64,000 bases of DNA from Pieris napi (lineage: Eukaryota > Arthropoda > Insecta > Lepidoptera > Pieridae): the NCBI RefSeq assembly GCF_905475465.1, contig NC_062240.1, positions 4,851,001 to 4,915,000 on the forward strand. The letters are read 5' to 3'. Both the position numbers and the translations under genes were made by a program. Below, in pieces: positions 57,340 through 64,000 of this stretch (positions within the stretch are counted from its first letter, which is position 1; each line of letters begins with the position of its first letter). The notes below the pieces were generated by a model, which saw nothing but the letters and a program-made list of their open reading frames with translations, had not been told where the DNA came from and did not search any database.

Positions 57340-59423
57340 ATGGGCAAGCAACGCCAACTAAAAATTCCAAATCTTATTCGTAAACATGGTAAACATTGAG
57401 ATTTTATTGATTATTGTTGAATTTTAGTAGTTTCTTTTATAAAATAACAAAATTTTCGTATAGGGGTGTCGGTTTCTGATGATTGTGCGGAGATCCAGCA
57501 GAGAATCAAAACGTTGAATGAAAAGCTATGCGGACTGCAGACTCAGTTGTTTCAAATTAAAAGAAACTCCTATAAGCGGACCATTTTTCCTTCAAAAAGT
57601 ATATCGGCTAATGAAGTATTTAGTAAACCAGAGGTACCTTCAGTAGTAACTAGTTACAATTTAATTTAAGATGAGTATATTATTTTGACACAAATTTTCT
57701 TTTCCAGAACATAGTCTTGAGTAATTCAGTAGCAGTTATGAACCGCAAATTAGAACTTTTGACTGTATTAACTGGGCTCGAAGTTCAGTCGTATTCCAAA
57801 AATGACCACTGCTGCATTGTGTTTCACATGCAACATGACTCTAATAATGTAGTCAAGCATGGATTAAGAATAGAAATGAAATCAGGTAATATACTTATTT
57901 ATAATCGCAGAGCAACATAATGAAAATTTCATATTACAAAAATAATGATGTAAATATTGCACTCCAGATAAAATTTTATATACTGTGATGTTAGAAGTTT
58001 GACATCATAATAAATATTTTTGTAGAAAAAACCTAAATAGATATTTAACAATAGAAAAAAAATTGTTAGATCTATATTATGTACTTTTGTTTGTCTAGGT
58101 GGCAATGAGGTGACCGAAAGCTCCTTGCCTGTAGGATTTAATTTAAATGAGATAATTGATGACTATGATAGTATTTTGAAACCTGAGTACCTCTTATCTG
58201 TACATAAAGCCCTCATAGCCTACTATGATAGATTGCAGCAGTATGAATCATTAGAGGTATGTTTACCTAAATATTTTATAATAATTTATATAATGTTTAC
58301 TGTATCATGGTGGTGATCAATAAATTTTTTTAGAATAATTTATTTTTAAGTACTTATATTGTAGCACAAATTTTCCTTTTTATCATATCCAAAATTGTAA
58401 TGGTTTGAGGCTTTTTCACTTGACCTTCTATGACTTAGCTGATGACATTAAACCGATAGTAATAAAACCAAAGTTCCTGGGTCAAAATACCTATCAAACT
58501 ACTTTTTCTTAAGGTTGAAGAAAATCAAAGAAGATTAAATGACATTGACCTTTTTAAAAATAATGATCAGTGAAAGTAAACTCACAAACATAAGATGTTT
58601 TAAAATTTAAGAATTGAACTTTTATATACCTTTAGATCATAACTATATTATTTTTCAGAGGCTTATCTCAATAAATGGGACATTATTCAAGGCACTGGAT
58701 GGGTCACATATAGAAGTAACATTCTACATGCACAGTGATGATGACAATCGAGATATAAAAGTTGTTCTCATTCTTGATTATAGAGTTCATGATATACGCC
58801 CTAAGACTTATGTTATTAAAACAGGTAAGTCTACATTTAAGCACATTTGCTTGCCTTGTTTGATATTAATTAAACCAAAAATTAACAAATTGTTTTTGAT
58901 ATTGCTTTATTGTGGTACTGTGTTGTTTGTTACAATTTGAATGTTTAAATTTCAAACATCCAGATCTTCCTGAAGAATTATTAGAGACTTTGCAACAACA
59001 CTGTTTGCTGTTCAAAAAGAAGCCTCTTAAAAATGCCTTCAGACATATATTTATGGATGATGGACCATGGAAACTTGTGAACCAGGTTTGTATTCAGATT
59101 AAGTAATTGCACAATTTAAATATTTGGCTTAATGAAGACTTTTTACACAGACATCCTTTTTCTTTGGCTACAGCTAAAACATTACATTTTTGATCATATT
59201 TTATTTACAAAATCAAGAATATATAACGAAATTGAGTATTTTTATCCTATAGTACTATAGTTACAAAGGAATTTAAATTTATTCTTTTCAGATGGGAATA
59301 CATAAGGAACATGCTGCTACAAGACCAAAAAGATTTCGACCAAACAGGAATCCTAATAATGACGACACCTTTCTACCAGAAGAGTGCTCTGATCAAGGAG
59401 AAGATGAAGAATATATGGAATAA
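57340..59423 (+). CDS. CENP-P/CENP-O-like tandem-RWD kinetochore protein
   Basis: 324 residues in seven exons: 57340-57388, 57464-57633, 57708-57885, 58099-58256, 58659-58824, 58964-59085, 59292-59423; all GT-AG, phases close. The start MGKQRQLKIPNLIRKHG is short and basic. A coiled-coil-like stretch (EIQQRIKTLNEKLCGLQTQL) follows. Next is LELLTVLTGLEV with a strand-rich domain, then a second strand-rich domain (HIEVTFYMHSDDDNRDIKVV). Coil, LTG motif and two RWD-type domains is the layout of CENP-P and CENP-O in the inner-kinetochore COMA complex. The LS(F/L)LxxLTGI-type start and the order of the second domain favour CENP-P. The tail is acidic. The link is by pattern, not strong identity, so another RWD protein is possible. 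Confidence 0.6.
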
Positions 59424-59468
59424 ATTCTAAATAGACTCATCTGTTTCTGTTGTTTTGTCTAGATTTAC

Positions 59469-59474
59469 AATAAA
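59469..59474 (+). terminator. Poly(A) signal, CENP-P-like gene
   Basis: AATAAA 45 bp after the stop codon. Confidence 0.6.
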
Positions 59475-60116
59475 AAAGATATATGTATTGTTTAAATCTT
59501 TTATTTTTAGAAAATGAATTTATACAACTCCAATATATCTACGACAGTTTACAGTAACATATATTTTCATTATTAATCAATAAAAAAATATAAAATCGAA
59601 ATATTGACATTTTCTCCTACATGCAATAATTACAATCTAAAGTTTGTGCATAGTCAATATTCCCATAAATTATTCATAATAGTATTGAAAACCTAAAGTT
59701 AAAATTGCTTAAAGTCAGTTTCTTCTATCATGATCTGCATTTGTGACAAAAACCATAGAGAGCTTTTAACAGCTTCAAAATATTTTGCTATTGAGAGAAA
59801 ACTGAAAATAAATTCTCTGCTCACAAGCTATATTGTGACTTAATTTCATGCTTGGAATGTTATTAATTTTGTTAGACTAAACATCAAATCATTGTATGTA
59901 AAAAAGTCTTAGAAATGATACCATGTAAAAATAAAACAATACAATGGAAACATTAATAAGGAAAATACTTCGATTTATACTATAGTAATCAATATCATTA
60001 AAGTCAAGAACACATCAGTTAGCATTTAAATTTAGGTAAATACAATTAATTTCATTAAAAAAACATTACTTCATGTGGGTAGTACCACAAATTTACCCTA
60101 CCTTGATAAATTTGAC
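59475..60116. other. Convergent 3' region
   Basis: Between the 3' ends of the CENP-P-like gene and STT3A. Mostly AT-rich and presumably the STT3A 3' UTR. A minus-strand AATAAA at 59500-59505 could end STT3A, only about 25 bp from the signal of the other gene. Confidence 0.4.
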
Positions 60117-63100
60117 TCAAACACCCCGGTTAGGCAAAGGTTTTACTTTGTATATACGAACTAGCCAATGTTCAGTGGTGTAGGCTTCTTCTAGCACTTC
60201 CAAATTGAAGTCTTTGTTGCCTATCTCTGCTCCGCGGACACGGTCAAAGCCAGGAGGTCGGCCTGTAAAAATAATTTATTCAAAACTCCCATGTAGGAAA
60301 TAATATGGTGTACTATTTTGTATATAAGGGTGACTCTCTACTCCAAAATTCTCATGCTACGATGGGACGGATGACCGACAGCTTTACGTACTTGCATGTC
60401 CAACTTATAACTTATTAGCAAAATAAATCCTTGATGTATTTTTCTTGGCCCTACCCGGGAGTCGAACGCGATATATCTGATCCGTAATTGCTGTACATAC
60501 TACAACATACATACTTGGTCTAGTGACTAAGGGAGCGTTCAAGTATTACGTCACGCAATTTTTGGAGATTATTGACACCCCCGCATGTAACGCGCAGTAA
60601 CGTTTTGCTCTACCCAAGTATAGTAAAACGTTTCGTGATCACCCAGTGACTCTTTATACCTAAAAGTTACCATTATGTGGTGTAAAGTACTGGAAAGTCG
60701 AAAATTATATTAACAATAACGCGTAATTCAATCCCCGCCCGCATCGTAACGTTTTACAATAGGTAACCCCCCTCCCACAATTCGTTACGTAATACTTGAA
60801 CGTAACACACAAAGACAAAAGCGTCTTAAACCGACGTTTATGTCAGGCATAAGAAACTAGACAACTATGCGGTCGTAATTAGGGTTTATCGTGTAGAACT
60901 TACCACCCTCAGTATAAACTAGTCCAAACTTGTAGTAACTCATTTTGTACATGAGGCAATTTAGTAACGTGTTAGATCCATCAGCATCAATCCGGAACTC
61001 CCCGCTGGGCGTATAGTAGTCTGCTTCGCGAATATGCGCACCGCGATCTGTACTGCCCCCGATACGAACCATCCATAGGAATTTGTTGATATCTAGGAAT
61101 TTGGTAATCTAAGATTATTGGTCTCCAAAATAATTGAGAGAGACAGAACCGGCGTGGCAGTTATGCGAACTAATATAATTCTTATTTGCTACGTATAATT
61201 TCATTTATTTACAAAAATTATAAACTTAAATTTTCATATTAAGTATCAAGAATCCAACTTGATACTTAATATTAAATATCAAGTCCAACTGTCCATGTCG
61301 CAGAATATAGAAAAAAAATCATGTGTCCAATTCACACGTGGTAGAAGTGAAACCTTCAAAAACAAAGATTTATAATTAAAATATGTAAATTAGTCTTTTT
61401 CTCTATCTAAATGTAGGATCTTTTCTTTAAAAAAAATATATTTTATAATATTAAATTTTAATTTATAACTTTATTATCAATCTTTAATTGGTAAAAACTA
61501 ATATTATAATAAAAGTTTGAAATAAATTCACAAGTCCAACGTGGGAGAAAATGAGATAGGAAGCATTATACAGTGTATAAACTTTAAATTAAGAACATTT
61601 TAAATTAAGGTAGTAAGAAGTTTTCACTTCAAAAAGTTTCTATAGTTAATGATATTATGTAAATAAAATTGATAAATTTCATCTAATTTTATAATTGAAC
61701 TACTTACTTGACTTACTTATTTAATTTTTTGCACATCTGTTTTTTTTATTTCAGAAAATGATCAAATACACACTAATTTAAAGTTTATACACTGTATAAT
61801 GCCTCCTATCTCACTCTCTCCCACGCCAAATCCTATTAATTTATGTGTCTGTCTCTTTTTACTGTCGCTTGTTCCGTTGCATCCGGTTTGAAATCACAAC
61901 GATTCTAAAGAAGTTTGACTTCAAAAATAAAAATAACGAGAGATTTTCACGGCGTTATTTAAATAAACATACTACCTAGGAACCAACATAACATAGTGAC
62001 ACAATTAAGCTGGTTCATGATTTGGAACATATACATTTTTATGATATCTCTTGAATTAACAACATATACCAATCTTTAATAACTTACCATCAGACGAATA
62101 TCCCACAAGCCCTCCAAATATAACAAGTACATAGTCAACATCTAATTCTTGCATTATTTCGTACGCCTTATCCTCTGTGGAAGCCATAGCTTGTCCGACT
62201 CGTGATATGTGCGTATTATTCCACGTATTATTATCCACTATCACCGTTCGATTCGCCATAGCCGTTATCTGGTACCCATAGTCCCACCAAGACATCACTT
62301 TGGCGTCCTACAAAAGGTTATAGTTTCAGATGTATCTATGATAATTAGTCTAGTTCAGTGATTCCCAAAGTGGTCTATATCGACCCCTAGGGGTCTATGA
62401 CAACCTGCAAGGGGTCTACGTCAGCGAAAAAAAAATTTGGGGGTCCATGAAATGAAAATGGGGGTCCACGATAGTGGATCTCAACACATACACTGATAGT
62501 ACCTATTGCCTTACATCATACTATCTTATAATATCAAAACATATACATTACAAACAAACACATACAAAATTTTATTTTGAGTAGTTTTAATTTAAATTCA
62601 ATTAATAAATGTATAAATTAACATGTCTTTAATTTAAGTTTTTAACACTAAACTTCACTACAGTTAGAAATTTACAGGAAATCAATATCAGGTAAGTAGG
62701 GGGTCTACCCAACACGGAAAAACATGGCAAGGGGTCTACGACACAAAAAAGTTTGGGGAACTCTGGTCTAGTTAATTAGTTACAGGTTCTGATGAATAGG
62801 ACTTAAGACACTACGATTGGCTGACTTGAATGATTTGTAAATAGATTTAATTTATAATACCTCTGGCGTGTTCATCTTCAGCCAAGTGTAAGCTTCCCTA
62901 AAGTCGTCAAAGATGATCCTGGCCCCGTCATGCGCACGCGCAGACAATACTATGGAGGGTGAAGAGTACGCCTCTGACGTTACCCAGGTGCAGTGGAACA
63001 CGTATGAAACTAACAAACATCCCAACACACATACGAACAATGCGCCAACCTATTGACATTTAAAATATATGTAAAGTTCAGAGCTCTCATATGTATTTGA

Positions 63101-64000
63101 GATTGTATTAATAATAAAAATATAATAATAACTCACCTCTGATCTAAATACTAAATTATTTTCATGTTTCTTTTTCTTTTCTGGTTTGTCGACCTTTGGC
63201 TCAATGTCTTTCACATGGAGGCTTAACAAACTCGATGCCGCTATGCCAGAGACTATACACATCACTGGAGCTAACACTAGCATAAGACGAACCATAACGC
63301 CCTGAAAAAATTATGCAAGGTAAGACCAGAATAGATTGGTTGAATGCTTAGATTTTCTTAACTAGTTCAGCGATCAAAGTGTAAAAGTCATTATATGGAA
63401 TCAGTGGAGTGTTCTCAACACTGACTCTACATACTCCAGCTTGATGTAATCATCATTTATAGAAGATATAGTAAAAGTTACCCTTGTCATAAAGACAAAA
63501 TTAGATAAGAATTATGCAGAAGCTATACTTTATTTTTACTTTTTTTTGGCACAAAAAAACGACCTGTTGCACTCCGGAAGTGCCGGCAGAAGTGAAAACT
63601 TGAATATTAACGTTGTACATTTTTAATATTTTGGAATGGTTAGGGAATAATTTTGCATGAATTGCTTTAATTATCAGTATAATGTACCATCATTTATGTG
63701 TACAATATTTATTTATTGCGCTATCATACACAAACATGACAATTTATATTGCATTAAATACGCCGCGCCAGCTGTCTACTCTCCATCCGTCTTACGAATT
63801 TTCGATCAGGTCACGTGTCCTGACGCGAGTTCAAAAATTTTTACTCATTCCAAAAGAGTGTACAACGCCGGTAAAGAAGTTTTCACTTCAAAAATATCTA
63901 TCTTATGAGAATTATTAACTTTTTTATTTTTGTAAAATATATAGTTCTACTTACAGCAAAGTATATACTGAGCACTCCATATAAGATGATGAATATGTTA
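60117..64000 (-). CDS. Stt3A: Oligosaccharyltransferase catalytic subunit STT3A, C-terminal part
   Basis: Transfers the preassembled glycan to Asn in N-glycosylation sequons in the ER lumen. The last six exons are present: 63955-64000 (continues off the window), 63137-63301, 62861-63049, 62088-62307, 60904-61092, 60117-60262; phases close. Membrane segments surround VRLMLVLAPVMCIVSG and FVCVLGCLLVSYVF. The catalytic-family signature WWDYGYQI is followed by ANRTVIVDNNTWNNT, whose sequons are usually glycosylated. Then come DINKFLWMVRIGGSTD, DYYTPSGEFRIDADGS, PPGFDRVRGAEIGNKDF and EHWLVRIYKVKPLPNRGV. The IGGSTD wording and the short end after NRG match STT3A and not STT3B, which has a longer basic tail. 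The 5' half is outside the window. Confidence 0.95.
60531..60803. mobile_element. MITE, copy 2 of the family at 16.8 kb
   Basis: In the last intron of STT3A. Starts GGGAGCGTTCAAGTATTACG and ends ACGTAATACTTGAACG. Longer than copy 1 by a segment (about 60583-60645) that contains another AACGTTTTGC/AAAACGTTT pair. Otherwise closely similar. Confidence 0.82.
61239..61269. repeat. Small perfect hairpin
   Basis: TTAAGTATCAAG and CTTGATACTTAA form a 12-bp stem around a 7-base loop, in an STT3A intron. Confidence 0.85.
61541..61824. mobile_element. Long inverted-repeat element (MITE-like)
   Basis: The left arm is 61541-61591 and the right arm 61774-61824, pairing over about 51 bp with few mismatches. 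Shared words include GCATTATACAGTGTATAAAC and GAGATAGGA. The 180-bp centre is AT-rich. In the STT3A intron between the exons at 62088 and 61092. A larger outer element cannot be excluded (GAGACAG near 61130 and CTGTCTC near 61850). Confidence 0.75.
62356..62765. mobile_element. hAT MITE with perfect 8-bp target duplication
   Basis: 410 bp, inverted ends CAGTGATTCCCAAA and TTTGGGGAACTCTG, flanked by exact GTCTAGTT at 62348-62355 and 62766-62773. Several GGGGTCTA/GGGGTCC repeats lie just inside both ends. No ORF. In an STT3A intron. Confidence 0.92.
63558..63900. mobile_element. Repeat element with GAAGT-ACTTC ends
   Basis: The left side has CCGGAAGTGCCGGCAGAAGT followed by GAAAACTT; the right side has GCCGGTAAAGAAGTTTTCAC followed by TTC. 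The GCCGG plus palindrome unit is inverted at the two ends. In the first complete STT3A intron of the window. Class unknown. Confidence 0.5.

Noticed and set aside
1..64000. CRISPR arrays, operons, bacterial or viral insertions
   Set aside because: No regularly spaced direct repeats with unique spacers, no long intron-free gene strings and no virus-like gene blocks were seen.

Overview
The window reads as a Lepidoptera (moth or butterfly) nuclear genome. Three things suggest this: AT-rich introns and intergenic DNA; small GT-AG split genes with clear insect orthologues; and a dense load of repeats typical of Lepidoptera (tRNA-derived SINE, short non-autonomous Helitrons ending in CTAG and inserted between A and T, many MITEs, decayed LINEs, Tc1/mariner relatives). 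There is no sign of prokaryotic organisation, CRISPR or rRNA. Exon limits were built by hand from splice sites, reading phase and family resemblance. In every multi-exon model the phases close to a whole number of codons.

Layout, left to right. 1-0.6 kb: 3' part of a mariner-like element whose second copy is at 56.1 kb. 1.0-11.6 kb (+): a 5-exon ZAD plus C2H2 zinc-finger gene of 1,618 residues, with a 5 kb first intron full of LINE debris. 12.4-15.1 kb: a Tigger-like deletion derivative and a complete but frameshifted Tc1-like element. 15.6-16.3 kb: a tandem duplication. 17.4-25.7 kb (-): WASp, 11 exons, 493 residues. 30.7-36.8 kb (-): a two-exon gene for the heat-stable inhibitor of protein kinase A (PKI), 83 residues, split by a 5.8 kb intron holding SINEs and a Helitron. 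40.0-40.7 kb (-): a three-exon gene for a 69-residue basic protein I do not recognise. 41.5-43.4 kb (+): a MICOS subunit (MIC26/MIC27, apolipoprotein O family). 43.9-46.4 kb (-): intronless DDX23/Prp28. 47.2-54.0 kb (+): EXD2, 10 exons, with one GC-AG intron and an unusual repeated alternative-last-exon/Helitron array before its final exon. 54.2-57.0 kb: a block of transposons. 57.3-59.4 kb (+): a seven-exon gene that looks like the kinetochore protein CENP-P (or CENP-O). 60.1-64.0 kb (-): the 3' six exons of STT3A, running off the right edge.

The genes are housekeeping functions that do not form one pathway: transcription factor, actin nucleation (WASp), PKA inhibition, mitochondrial cristae (MICOS), splicing (DDX23), nuclease (EXD2), kinetochore and N-glycosylation (STT3A). 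From 40 to 60 kb they are tightly packed in divergent and convergent pairs. I saw no clearly new multi-gene system. The most unusual structure is the exon-Helitron-exon-Helitron-exon array at the 3' end of EXD2 (52.67-53.79 kb).
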